A stretch of DNA of 64,000 nucleotides from Sorex araneus (Eukaryota > Chordata > Mammalia > Eulipotyphla > Soricidae): NCBI RefSeq assembly GCF_027595985.1, contig NC_073312.1, forward strand, positions 4,365,051 through 4,429,050, given 5' to 3'. The position numbers and the translations under genes are program-made. Shown piece after piece: positions 49,977 to 61,995 of this stretch. The first letter of the stretch is position 1. Every line of letters begins with the position of its first letter. A model generated the notes under the pieces. That model searched no databases. It saw nothing but the letters and a program-made list of their open reading frames with translations, and was not told the DNA's origin.

Positions 49977-52900
49977 CTTACTCCGATTTTCCAGTGATAA
50001 ACTCGCAGACCTTTTCATTCTGTTTTTGAAGGGGGACGCCAGCATGGCGCGCGTCGACCGTGGGACGGCTGGGGCTGGCAGGGTGAGGGGTCACAGTAAA
50101 ACACAGAAGACTAAAAGGGGGAAATCCCAGGCCCCCGCCCGTGGCCTGCCTCCGGGCGCACGTCCAGGGCTTTCTAGAAAGAACTGCTGGGGCCCAACAG
50201 ACTCGTCACCCGTCACCTTCTCTCCCGACACGCCTGGCGGGGGCGGGGCCAGTGTCGTCGGAGCCAGCACGCTTCCTGTCACGGCACCGCCACGCCCTCG
50301 TGTCTGTCACCCCGCTGCTCCAGTCGGGGACAGCTCAGAACATCCCGTCCGTCCCGCGCCGCGGCGGGTGTGGCCCCGGGCCCGTCCCCTCCCCGCTCAG
50401 AGATCGAGGTTCCTGAGTTCAGTTATTTTCTGTGGTGCCGGCGGCTGAGATCTCGGGGACCAGGCGCCGGGGCTTCCTGTGCCGGTGGGGTGACACCCAC
50501 GTCCCGAGGAGTCGGGTGTGTCCGGCCCCGCTCCCCGCCCGTCCGTCCGTCCGGCTCGGTGCCCTGCTGACCGCTTCAGAACACGGATTGGGACCGACGG
50601 GCCGGGGGTTCTGCCGACCTGCCCGGGGCCAGGAGTTCTCTGTCCAGGGCTATTGGGTCAGCGGAGCTGCCCGGCGGTGCCAGCGGGCGCCCTGGGGCTG
50701 GGCAGGGTTGGGAGACGGAGGGGCGGGACAGCGTCGGAGCCAACGTGTTTCCCGAGTGCAGTCTGACTGCTGGGGACCCACGGGCTCGTCCACGCCCAGG
50801 GGACACTGAGGTTGCCCGCGCCCCAGGGACACAGCACTGCCCGACCGTCCTTCCCCGGGGGGCTCCAGAACGTCTGTGGACAGGGTGGGCGGCCCTGGGC
50901 TCTGTCCCTCCCGGGGACCCGCTGCTCCCAGGCTGGGCCTGAGTGAGTGCCCGGGGCGGGCGGGAGGAGCCCCCGGCAGGGCTGCAGCTGCTCCGGGTGG
51001 CCTGGGACCTGGGATCACGTCACCCCAGCGCCCAGGCCTGAGCACGGGCGTCCCCAGCTCTGGCGCGGGAGGCAGGAGTTGCCTTGGCCCTGTGGCCGCC
51101 ACCCCCATCCCAGCTGGGGCTGCAGAAACCCACCCTGCGAGGACACAAGTGCTGGGGTGGGGGGGGGGTGCCCGTCCGTCTGTGTTCATACATGTCTGCG
51201 TGTCTGCATGTGTGTGTGTGCATATATGACTGCATGTGTGTATGAGTGTCTGCATGGATGACTGTGTGTGTGCGTGTGTGTGTGCGCGCATGTCTTTGCA
51301 TGGGTGACTCTGTGTGTGTGTGTGTGCGCGTGTCTGCATGGGTGACTGTGTGTGTCTGTGTGTGTGTGTTCACGCCTCTGTCTCGTGCGGGGGTTAGTAA
51401 GACGTCAGAAACCCCACCTACAGCCTGTTTAGATCAGATTCCCCCAAGTCTTTGGCTTCTGCCCACTTTCCAGTTAAAAGAGCAGTGCCCTGGCGTCCCC
51501 GGGACCCCCGCAGCAGACAGAAGGGCCCCCAGCCCCCCCTGCGGCCCCCGTCGGGCCTCACCCCTTCGGGGGAAACGGCGTTGGCCTTCGAGACAGTCTG
51601 CGCGCCCTTTGCCTTGTCAGCCCACCAGGCCCAGAGCACTGAGTGTCCATCAGTGACCAGTGGGGCTCCGGCCGCGGGTACCGCACTGGCTGATTCTTTC
51701 CACCTGCCTGGTGGGGTGTGCCCGGGCCCTCGGCTCCTCCGCCAGTGCTCCATAGGGAGGCCAGGGCTCGGCTCTCGTGTTAATAACAGAGCCGGCGAGG
51801 GGCACCCCGAGTTCTTCCCAGCACTCTCTGGCCTTTTAGAAAGTTCTTCCTCCTCGCTCTCGGGGGTCCGTGTGGGTGCCCCGCCCAGCTCGCCCCCAGG
51901 GACCCTCCGGTCCTCCGCTCTCGTGTTCTCTGTGTTGGCAGAAGAGCTGCGTGCTCTGAGCCTCAGTTTCCCCCTTATAAAGAGGGGTCCCTGGGGGTCC
52001 AGCCCCTGGATGGGTCACCGTCCCCGAGCTGAGACCAAGTCTCGGGGCTGCCCGAGGCTGAGCAGCCCAGGCCCCGGTCGTGAGGCAGACGGGGGACAGT
52101 GGGCAGGTGTTGGAGCCCTGGTAGTTGGCAGGGGTGGGGCCTCTGCGGGAGCGGGTGAGGGAGCTGGCCGCTGGCCCTGAGAGCCTGGAGGCCGGGATAC
52201 CCTCTGAGGGGCTTCCCCAGGCCCCACGGCCAGGCCAGCGCCTCCCTCTGGAAGGGCACGCTGGGTGGGGTTCCTGCAGCCGTGTAGGAGCTCTGCCGGG
52301 GGGCAAGCCCTGAGCACTGCCGGGTGGGCCCCAACGCAGAAGTTCCTGATGACCAAAGTCCCCACGCAGTGGCCACGAGGCCCTTTCAGAGTCCGCCGTC
52401 CTCCTGCTCCCGCTGGCCGTCGCCCGCTGTGACGAGCTTCGGGACGGTGCCAAGTCCCCGTGCTGGCTCGGTCCTGCCCCCGCGGAGTTTCCCGCCCCCC
52501 CATGGCGGGGCTTGTGGTTCCTTTTCTCCAAGTGCCCGTTTGAGCACCGCCAGGCGGGGGCCTCGGGTGCCAAGTGTCCCTAGAACGCCCGATTAGGCTC
52601 CCGGACCCGGGGTGGGGGGCGGGCAGGGTCCCTCTCCTCGGTGAGAAGCTGCAGCCCGGCTTCTTGGGCCAGCGGTGCCGCCCGGAGTCGACCTCTGGGG
52701 CCGTGAGTGCCCCGGGCCGGGCCATTCCAGATGGGCCCAGCTAAGGTTCCTCGGCTCGATAAATAATTCACGGCCTCAGCTGCCTCAGGCCGGCGTCTCT
52801 CCCGTGGACACGCGTCCTGCCGCGTCCGGCCCGGCGGCCCCAGGACCTCTCCCAGGTCCGTCTCTCGGGGGTCCGGGGTGAGGGGACCCGGGTCCCCAGT

Positions 52901-53009
52901 GCTGAGTGTGGCTCGCAGTGAAGAGGCCGCCCCGCCCCTATCCCCGTCCCCAGGGAGCTGCCGGGTGCCAGCGGGGCCCCGCGCGTCCCTGCCTGCGGCT
53001 TGGCCCTCG
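49977..53009. other. Intron, GC-rich, with a TG-rich stretch
   Basis: TG-rich sequence with repeated GCATGGGTGACTGTGTGTGT-like units at about 51,180-51,375. Two weak SINE-tail-like traces (for example CCCTGAGCACTGCCGGGTGG at about 52,307). No exon found. Confidence 0.5.
51180..51375. repeat. TG-rich minisatellite
   Basis: Interrupted TG repeats with a recurring 50-60 base phrase containing TGTCTGCATGGGTGACTGTG, indicating tandem duplication beyond simple dinucleotide slippage. Confidence 0.85.
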
Positions 53010-53205
53010 TGCCTGGGAGTTCTGTTGAAGTGTGATTTATCTGCGCCGGAAAATCTCGGCCCTTGGAGAAGTTAAGCAGAATATAAAACGCCTTCGTGGT
53101 TGTTAAATTTACACTGTGTTCCCGTGATGTGTGCGCTCGAGTAAGCTGTGATATTAAATGCATAAATACACGCGGAGTTAACTTGGAGGAGCGCTGTATT
53201 TGACA
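53010..53205. promoter_or_regulatory. AT-balanced candidate non-coding element
   Basis: Unique patch of about 195 bases: GAAGTGTGATTTATCTGCG, AGAATATAAAACGCCTTCG and GATATTAAATGCATAAATAC, in an otherwise GC-rich region. Confidence 0.4.
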
Positions 53206-55215
53206 GGATCCGTCAGGCGCTCAGGTGGACGGTGCAGGAAGCACCTCGCGAGGACTGCCGGGCGCCTCCCGTGGGGACAGGCCGTGTGGACGCTCGGGAG
53301 AGTCACTGTTGCCTGGGGCCCGAGACCTGCCCGCCCGCACACTGGATGCCGCGGCCCTGAGACCTTCTTGCCATGTGTCGCTGCTGGCCGTAGCATGACC
53401 AGCCCCTGTTGGCCCGTGCTCACCCAGCCCCAGCGGGGAGTGCTGGGTCCAGAGGGGTCCCAGAGGACAGGGGCCTCCGGTGGGTGTTCCACAGTGCTCC
53501 CGCCCCCCCCCCCCCCCACGGGGCCTAGCGTCCCCCGAGCTGCAGCGTTGGTGCTTCTGGGCTTCTGGCCAGCCAGGGGGTCAGGGGTGATATTCTCGGC
53601 CCGAGAGGAGTGTCGTCCTGCACTGGGAGCTTGGAGGCCCTCGCTCGGACCCCCACACCCCCGGGGCTGTGATGGGGCAGTGGCCAGGGGCTGACGCTTC
53701 CTGTGCAGTCGCCCCAATGCCCCCAGTTTGGTGGGGTCCTGCCCTGCCCGGTCAGAGCACTCCAGGGGGTTCCCCGTACCCGGTGGGGGTGGCCAGGGTC
53801 GGGGAGCTGCAGATGGTGTCACCCAGCTGCCTCCTGGGAGCCGCCACGCTCCCCAGCGAGCCCCCCTGCAGGCGTGGATGCTGAAGGGGCGAGGGTGTTC
53901 CCGGCCTGGGTGGGTCCTCCCTTCCCGGGGCCCCCCGTCCCGGCATCCCGCTCACACCCGAGAACATGGCCCACCTCAGCTCCTGACGTCACGGCACACG
54001 CGCCCCCGCTTGGGGCCTTTCTCAGCTGGTGCCTGTGAACCTGCACCGTGCCCGGCGTCGGTGAGCCAGGCCTCGTTCCTCGGACGGCCGCGGTCGGCCT
54101 GCCCCGGACTGTGGGTCCCCACAGCCGCGCCCTTCCGCCGCCAGAGCTGACCTGGCCCCCGCCGGAAGTAAAAGTTTGGGTGACATCACTGCGGGGTTAT
54201 TTCTTGTTATTGTGACGCGTGGGGCAGCAGGAAGAGCGAGACGGACGGTTCTTGGCAGGGGACGGCGGGAGGGAGGGACGCCGGGAGGCTCGGGAAGGGG
54301 GAAGGGACCCCACCTCGGCCCTGGCCAGGGGGGCCGGCGGAGACGTTTGCACTCTGAGTTTGGTGCTCTTTGGTGCAGAGCAGAGTTGGGGGCCTGCGCC
54401 CCAAGGAGCTTTCTAGAACTGGAGGTGCTGAGTCGTCATCCTCAGGGAGGGTGGCTGCGCTGGCCAGTCCGGAGTGGGCAGGGTCATCCCCGGGGCCTGC
54501 CGGGTCCCTGGAGGGCCCGTCCCGTGCTGGCCGAGGGTCCCTGTTGCTGCCCCAGCGTGCGAGCCCGGTTACCGTCTCGCCGACACGTGTCCCGTCATCC
54601 TTCACGTGGGGTCCGGCCCGTGGGCAGCTCTGGAATATTGTGGGGGCAGCACACTTGCCCACCCACCTTGGCACCCCCAGGCACTGAGCCCGCGGGCGTG
54701 GCCCCTCCGTGGACGGGACCGAGTGTAGGGTCCAACCCCGACACCCGCGTCCCCTGGCCCTCCAGCACTTCCTGTCGGTTCCGGGCCGGCCCTGGGGGGG
54801 GGCGGCTGGCAGGGGCCGTGTTGGCTGTTTTCTTGGCCATGCTGTGGTCTCGGTCATGCGCAGGGTACGGGGATGGCAGCTGGGACCCCCTCGGGGCTGT
54901 GAGGGCGGGCGCCCCCAGGTCGTGACTCCCCGCGGACAGCCGGCCCGGGGCCGCAGGGCCCCCCCCCCCCTGTGCTCCTCGCTCGGCCGTGCTGGCCACA
55001 CACGCCGCCTGCTGGTGCCGTGGCTCCTTATTTGGCCTCTCCTGGTTGCGCCCAGGGATCGAGCCTGGTCAGCCTGACGCACAGCGAGCCCCTGCTTGGT
55101 TCTCACAGCCTCAGACTTGTTTCCTAGAACTTTTGGGGGTGGGACACACGTGGTGGGGCCGGGGACCGGACCCTGGCCCTGTGGCTGTCGTGCTCCAGAG
55201 CAGCCTGATCGAGTA
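53206..55215. other. Intron, GC-rich, nothing firmly recognised
   Basis: A C14 run near 53,503-53,518. Weak minus-strand SINE traces near 55,020-55,200. Long spurious open frames. No exon. Confidence 0.5.
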
Positions 55216-55219
55216 GGGC

Positions 55220-55402
55220 TCAGACGCATGTGCGCACACGCCTCACACACACATGTCCACACACACAGCTCGCGTCCACACGTCGACACATAACACGTCA
55301 TCTGCACACACACACACACAGCTCATATGCACACATGCACGCATGCACACACACACACACAGAGCTTGCATGCACACACACACACACACACACACACACA
55401 CC
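55220..55402. repeat. CA-rich repeat
   Basis: Interrupted then pure (CA)n, with phrases such as CACACACAGCTCGCGTCCAC and GCACACATGCACGCATGCAC. The longest pure run is at about 55,373-55,400. Confidence 0.95.
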
Positions 55403-55434
55403 GTGCAGTTACACACCTGGGACAGAGCGGGGTG

Positions 55435-55545
55435 GCATCCCAACGCAGAGGGCGCCTGCTCCTACACAGCCGCGCTCGAACCCCAGCCCCCCTAACCGCC
55501 CTAGGAGTGACCCCGGAGCGAGCTCTGAGCACGGCCAGGCGCACC
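55435..55545 (+). mobile_element. Decayed SINE
   Basis: GCTCGAACCCCAGCCCCCCT and AGGAGTGACCCCGGAGCGAG, then CTGAGCACGGCCAGGCGC, in family order. Confidence 0.6.
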
Positions 55546-58500
55546 CCACCTCGCACCCCGCACCTGCTGGCCTGGACGCCCACACTTCTCCACCACAGTG
55601 CTCGGGGCAGGCGCTGTGCTCCCGGCAGGTCTGGGTGGGCAGGTGCTCGCTGGAGCTCTGGGGCCCGACCCCGTGACCCGCCCTCAGGGGCCTGGCGCCC
55701 ACTCGCACCTCGGGGGCCCGGGGTGCAGGTCTTGGGGCTGGTTTAGCCCCTGACGGTCGGTCACTGGGAACAGCGGACCCTGCGCCTTGGGCTTCGCTCG
55801 GGTTCAGCCTGGCTGTGGGTTCGGGTGACGGCGGGTCCTCGAGTGCCGCTGCCCGGGCTTGGCTCTGGGGCTGTGCCCTGCCCCCAGCTAGGTTAATTTC
55901 CTGTTCCTCTTCCTCGGGACCACCCCCCGCCTGGGCCCCTGGGCTGAGCGGGAGCCCCGCGCCCCCGCCCCGCCCCGGCCGCCGGGCGAGCAGAAATCCT
56001 TTCTCTGGGGGGTTTCCTTTGGTCGGCTTCGTGGGGCACCCCAGCAATGCCCGGGGGTGACTGTGCCCAGGAGTCGTTCTTGCTGGCGCTCAGGCACCGC
56101 GTGGGGGGTGGGGCTCCCACCTGGGTGCGAGGTGAGCATCTGGCGGAGAGGAGAAGTTGGGCCACGCCTGGCAGCCCGGGCAGGGGTCACTCCTGGCAGT
56201 TCCTGGGAGCCCCCAAGGTCTCCGTCCCTGCACCCATCTGTTCTCAGTCGGGGGGCGGGGGCGGGGGGCCTCCACATGCCAAGCATGCGCCCGAGCGCCT
56301 GCCGCTGACCGCAGGCCTTGGGTTCGAGAACAGCCTGTGTCCGCCCGAGGAAGGTCAAAGGTCGGCCTTCCGGGCTGCCTTGGAAACTTCTCTTCCCCAT
56401 CCGGGCCAGCTTCCTGCTCTGGGGGCAGGACAGACCCCGGCGGCCGTGTCCTCGCTCAGGAATTCGTGCTGGAAAGCGAAGTCGCCGGCCCGGAACCGCG
56501 CGGGGCCTGCTGGCGGGAGGGGCCACTCCATGTGGGCTGGTCACCCGCCCGGGCTCCTGCTGGCGGGAACCGGCTCCTGCCCAGCGGGCCATGGCCAGGC
56601 GGGGCCCCCTGGGCCCAGCTTCCTGCTGACCCTCGCGGCCCTTCGTTGGGGCCCAGGCTGGGGCGAGACCCCCCCCCCCCGAGGAAGTTTCTCAGCCCGG
56701 AAGCAGTCCGAGAGGCCAGAGGGGGCATCATTGCGGTCAGCGGCGTCCGAGGCTGACCCCTCAGTCCCGGGCCCTGCGCACGGGGGCCTGTCACGGTTCC
56801 TGCATACGTGCCCTCGGGGCCTGGTCGCAGGACATGTCGGAGCGTTTCTGAGGCGTGGGCGGGCAGGGGCCGGGCCCCGGGCTCTGTGGGTGCTGGTCAG
56901 TGCTTTCTGGGTGACGCGGAGAGGGCCCGGGGCAGGGGCCCTGCTGCCCTGGTGACCCCTGACCACTCCAGGGTTGCGGGAAGGCCCCGCCCCTTTCTCG
57001 TGATGGACGGTGCACCCCGCACTGGCCTTCCTGCCGTCGGGGGGGTGGGGAGCAGCTGGCCCCAGGCCTGGGTGGGGACAGCCAGCCCACGGCACTGGCC
57101 TGTGTGCCCTGCACCCCTACACGCAGGGGGCGCCCGAGGCCTCGAGGACCGTCCCAGTGTGTGGCCCTGGTGTCCCCGGCCAGCCCACAGATGGCCTCAG
57201 CCCCGCCCGTGGCCCCTCCCTCCTGCGGGCCCGCTCCGGGCCAGCCCGAGCCCAGGGGAGGCGCGGCCCTACCAGCTGGGCAGGAACCGGGCTCCACAAT
57301 GCCCGGGCGGGGCGTGGGCTTGATTTCCCCCTCCAGATGGCCACCCTGCCCCCCCCCCCCCCCCCCGCGCTGCTGGGGTGAGTGGGGTCGGGCCCAGCCC
57401 CCGCCTCCGGGCCGTGCTCTCCGTCCACGCTGAGCCACCGTCCCTTCGCTCCAGGCGGCCCAGCCTGTCCTCGAGGGCTCCGGTTTTGGAGGCGGCCCAG
57501 GGTCCCCGTGGACAGCGGCCCCCGTCAGCTTTCTGCCCCCGAGGGTTGGCCGTGTCGTTGGTCGGCTCGTGCACCGTGAGAGTGCCTGTGGGGGTCACTC
57601 TCTGCCCCTGTGTCGGTTTGGGCTGACCAGGCGTCCGTCCAGCTTTTGGGAAGGTGTTTCTGCCCTGGGACATGGGGGTTGGGCAGAGCCCCCCTCCCCC
57701 CCCCACCGCTAGGGATTTGTTGGGGTCTTGGTGATGGTCTGGGGGCACGACGGGGGGGGGGGGGGGACGGGGGCGGGGTCTTGGTTTCAGCCGCCCTCCC
57801 CAGATAATCATCGAGAATATTCTTAGTCCAGGGAGGGGGGAGCTGGGGCCAGGGAGAAGCTGAGAACAAAACCAGCTTTGAGGGAAGTCGGCGAACCAGA
57901 AAGGTGGCATTCCTGCCCCTCCCGCGACCTTGGCCGCGCCCCCCTGCGAGCCCAGGAAAGGGGGAGCCTCGGCCTGTCACGTGTTTCGGGGGTGTCTGGC
58001 CGCCCTTGGTGGGCTCCTCCTCCCTCGCACAGCGCCCGAGGGGCTTCCGACTGGATGAGCCCCTGCTGGTCTGCGGGGTGGGGGGGCCCTGCCCCCCAGG
58101 GTCCACTTCCCGTGTCTCGTGTGCAAACCCCAGCAGCTATTTCTAAGTTCTGGAAATGCAGAAGCCATGCTTTTTCTTTTGTGCGTTTTGAACAGCCGGG
58201 TGTCCGGTGGCTGGGGGGTGGGGGGCACGCCCAGGGGGCCGGCTGGGATGCCGGAGATGGAACCGGGCCGGCCGCGTGCGGCAGGGGCCCTCCCTGGGTT
58301 TCTGTAGGACGGCGAAGGCTCGAGATCCAACCACAGCCGACTCTGAAGGTGCTGGGGGAGAGTTTGTGCTGTCCGGGGGTTGGGGGGGAGCACCGCGGCC
58401 CGAGCCCCGTGCTCGGGACTTCGCCCTTCAGGACCCGCCCGAGTCTGGGTCGGGCGCAGCTTTGGAACTTTGCTCCCCTGGGCGGCCAGTCCAGTGCGGG

Positions 58501-59034
58501 CACCCAAGCCCGGCTGTGTTCTGACGCCTGTCCCCTTGCAGGCAGCCCTGGGCACGCCCAGGACGCAGACTCTTGCAGCTGGGGGGGGTCCACAGCCCCT
58601 CAGGCCCCCAAGTGTCTGCAGAGCTGGGGCGCGGCCCCTTTCCTGCCCAGCTGGCACCCCGGGAACACAGTGCCCCTGCCCACCCGGTGCCCACCTGCAG
58701 CTTTCCCAGGCCAGTGCCACCAGGGGGCGCAGTTTCCCCGGATTCCTGTCAGCGGCCGGAAGGACTCGCCCGTCCCCCCTGCCGGGGCCTGTCCCCGCCT
58801 GTTCCCGGGGCCTGGCTGTGGCCTCCAGGGATCAGGAGAGCGGGCACCCCCACAGCCCGGGAAACGTTCCTGAACCAGGAGAAGCTGCTCGTGTCAGGCT
58901 GCAGGTCAGCCTCCCTGCCCTGGTCACCCGAGGGACACGCAGCTGTCCCGTCTGATGCCCGCCTCTCGGGCACAGCAGGGCCTGCGCCTGGCTCAGACGG
59001 TCAGTTCTCAGCCCACACTGCCGGCTGCACACAG
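55546..59034. other. Intron, GC-rich, with decayed SINE traces
   Basis: Minus-strand SINE remnants at about 56,025-56,220 (CACCCCAGCAATGCCCGGGG; GCCACGCCTGGCAGCCCGGG) and 58,195-58,310 (GGGCACGCCCAGGGGGCCGG, ATGGAACCGGGCCGGCCGCG). C and G runs near 57,350 and 57,755. No exon found. Confidence 0.45.
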
Positions 59035-59285
59035 ACGCGCGCGCGCACACACACACGGATACACACGCGCACACACACAATTACCAGGCACAGCAATAAA
59101 CTCTGCTCACACACACACACAATGCATACCCCCCCACACACAGGCACAGACATACCCACAGTCTCTCACACACACACACACACACACATACACACAATGC
59201 ACACCCACACACACATGCACAAAGACACAGACACATAGATCACACACATAAACACACACACAGGCACAGACATATCCTCAGTCTT

Positions 59286-59325
<40 letters not shown>

Positions 59326-59330
59326 GAGAG
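59035..59330. repeat. CA-rich repeat with (CT)n core
   Basis: Interrupted CA repeats with duplicated phrases (ACACAGGCACAGACATACCC / ACACAGGCACAGACATATCC) and a (CT)n block at about 59,284-59,302. Confidence 0.95.
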
Positions 59331-60310
59331 GGGACTGGCCTTGGGAGCCGGCCATATGCCTGTGTTCCGCTCCTTTCCGGGACCTGGTTGGCCTTTGCCG
59401 GGGGGGGGGGGGGGCGGGTGGGGTGCCAGCACCCGCTTCCCACGCTGTCCCCACACGTGCCCTGCACGGCCCCCCTGGCCCCTGCCCAGGTGAGAACGGC
59501 TGCTGTGCCCGCTTCACCCCCTGCCACCACGGCACGGCGGGCACCCCCTTGGCGTGTCAGGGACGGGGCGGGTCAGGACCCAGTGCCCATCCCCCCCGCC
59601 TGCCGTCTGATCGCCCCGGGTCGCCCGGCCGTGGGTGCTCTCCGTGGCTCTGGCACGGTGCGGTGGGCACCTGGGGAGAATGGAAACCATCGGGTTCCCT
59701 CCCGCGCGGCCTGAGAAGACGCTGCCCGCTCTCCCGGCCGGGGGCGGTGCCGCCTCGGGCCCCACCAGGCCTGTCTGCGCCCAGGAAGTCCCCCAGCTGC
59801 CACCACGAGCAGGCTGGGCCCCTCACGAGGCTCCCGGCGCGGGCGTGAGTGGGCAGGCTGCCCGGCTCGGTTTCCTGGACGGGCGGCGAGGTGGGGGGCG
59901 GGGCGGGCCACGCCCTGACCCTGGCTGGGCCGAGTCCCGGAGCACACTTCCTGCTCCCCCCCCCCCCCCGGGACCCCCGCTTGCCCCAGCACAGCCACAG
60001 CGGGCGCCCGAGCCCAGGGTAGCCCCTGCACGCATCTGCGGGGACGAACAAAGCCGACGGCGGTGCAGTTAGCGCGGGGTGTGGGCGGGAGTGGCTGGGG
60101 GGCTCGGCGTCCCCTGGGCCAGGCCGAGCCATGTGGTCCTCCCCGGGAGCGCGGGGCGGTGCTCCCGCTTCCTGCCGACCTTTCGACACCAGCAGATGGT
60201 TTTCCTTAGAAGAGCCGGGCCCGTCCGCCCGACCCCCTCCGCCCCGAGGGGGCTGCTTCTGGGAGCCCAGTTAACCCTCTCTGGGTTAGGGGAGCCGGGG
60301 GGGGGGGGGC
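59331..60310. other. Intron, GC-rich, nothing recognised
   Basis: G run near 59,401-59,414, C run near 59,958. No element identified. Confidence 0.5.
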
Positions 60311-60314
60311 TTCA

Positions 60315-60445
60315 CGGCTCTGTGTGTACACATGTGTTGCCACGCATGCATGCATGTGGCTTACATGTGCTGACAGCGCATGTGGCTCTGCGTGTGACCG
60401 CGCATGGTGTGCACGTGCTCCACGTGTGTGCCTGTGTGTGGGAGC
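60315..60445. repeat. Degenerate TG-rich repeat
   Basis: Interrupted TGTG/CATG sequence (CATGCATGCATGTGGC, ACATGTGCTGACAGCG). Confidence 0.7.
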
Positions 60446-61796
60446 GCGTGGGGTCGGGCTGGTGTCGGGGGTGACTGGGCCAGGCCTGCTCCCCCTCAGG
60501 GAGAATCTCGGGCCGGTTGGTCGGGGAAGGCCCGGGGCTGGCTCTGCCTCTGCCCGGGGGAGCCCGGGGCTGGCCGTGCCCCCTCGGGGCCTCCGCTGGC
60601 TCCTGGGGGGTGGGGTGAGGAGGCTGCAGCGGGACTGGGGGGTTGAGACCGTCCGTCCAGCCCTCGCACTCAGAAGGGACAAAGAGCCCAGCAGGCCAGC
60701 GCTCACTGGAACCGCTTCACGGCTGCCCACCGCCCACACCCAGCCCCGCCCTGGGCTGCCCCTCTGTCACCCCGGGCCCTGCCAGGCCAAAGCGAGTCCC
60801 ACTCCCTGTGGTTTGGGTGAGGAGGGGCGGAGGGAGCTGTCCTGGGAGGCTGCCTGGAGGAGGTGGGCGGGAGAGGGGGAGGGTGGTCCACAGACCAGAC
60901 CCTCCTGCCCCCTGGCCTGGAGCAGAGGGTTGATGGGCTGGGCTTGAAGATGCTTCTGGGACGGTGGTAGGAAAGACAGGTGGACCTGGAGCTGGCTGGG
61001 GGCCGGGCACGTACCTGGCCTGCGTGGGGCCTGGGTTCGATCCCCAGTACCGTCAGGGCCCCCAGAGAAAGACGTCAGCAGCCTGGAGGCAGAGGCTGGA
61101 GAGGGAGAACTGCCGGCCAGGCTGGCTCAGCCACACCCGGGCGCCTCCCCGCCCCCCTGCAGCAGGACAGCTGCACGCCCCCCCACCCCTGCTGGGCCCC
61201 TCCGGCCTGGCGGTGGCCCCAGTCTGGGGCCCGCACCAGACTCTGGCCCCCTGCGCTCCCGTTGCCGGGAGCCCGCCGCCCTCTGCTGGCCAGTCGGCCC
61301 TATTGCAGGCTGCTGGGCCGCTCAGGGTGGCCCCCCGCAGTGTCCATCATGGTGGTCTGCTGGCCGTCGGCTCCCCCACCCGGCTGGTCGCTGTATAAAG
61401 CCAGACAGGATCCCTGCGCTGAGAGGAAGCCCCGTGGCAGGGGGGTCAGTGGCCATCGGCCACCCAGGGGCAGAGCGTGGTCCCCCGGCCCCTGGGAGAA
61501 GCCCGTGACGTCGGGTCCGGGGTCTCTGTGGGGAAGCGCTGGTCCAGCCTGGTCAGGGGCCTCTCTGTGCCCGTCCACCAAGTCTCGCCCACGGGTCTGA
61601 GTGGTCACTGAGGAGCCTTCCAGGAAGGGGAGCGAGAGGCAGGCTCGTGTCCGGCCCCGGTGCAGCACCCCGGGAGGCGGTGACGGGGGGGGGGTGGGGG
61701 TCTCCCTTCCCTGCTGGGCACCCAGGGGCGGCCCCAGCTCTGACGCTCAGTGGAAGTCAGTGGTGGTCATCCTTCCCTTTGTACTCATGGGAATAG
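60446..61796. other. Intron, GC-rich, with decayed SINE
   Basis: A plus-strand head trace at about 60,980-61,075 (GGACCTGGAGCTGGCTGGG, GGGTTCGATCCCCAGTACCG) keeps a perfect B box but little else. No exon found. Confidence 0.5.
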
Positions 61797-61995
61797 TCGT
61801 GCTGACTTTTTATTTTTGTTTTCGTTTTTGGGTCACACCTGGCAGTGCACATGGGTCACTCCTGGCTCTGCACTCAGGAACCACCCCTGGTGGTGCTCAG
61901 GGGACCATATGGGATGCTGGGATTTGAACCTGGGTCGTCCGAGTGCAAGGCAAACGCCCTCCCTGCTGTGCTATCACTCCAGCCCCCTCGTGCTG
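61797..61995 (-). mobile_element. SINE with short target-site duplication
   Basis: Minus-strand, near-consensus copy at 61,805-61,987: TTTTTGGGTCACACCTGGCA to ATCACTCCAGCCCC. TCGTGCTG flanks it at 61,797-61,804 and 61,988-61,995. Because it has few changes, it is one of the younger insertions in the intron, about 1.4 kb before the coding exon. Confidence 0.93.
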
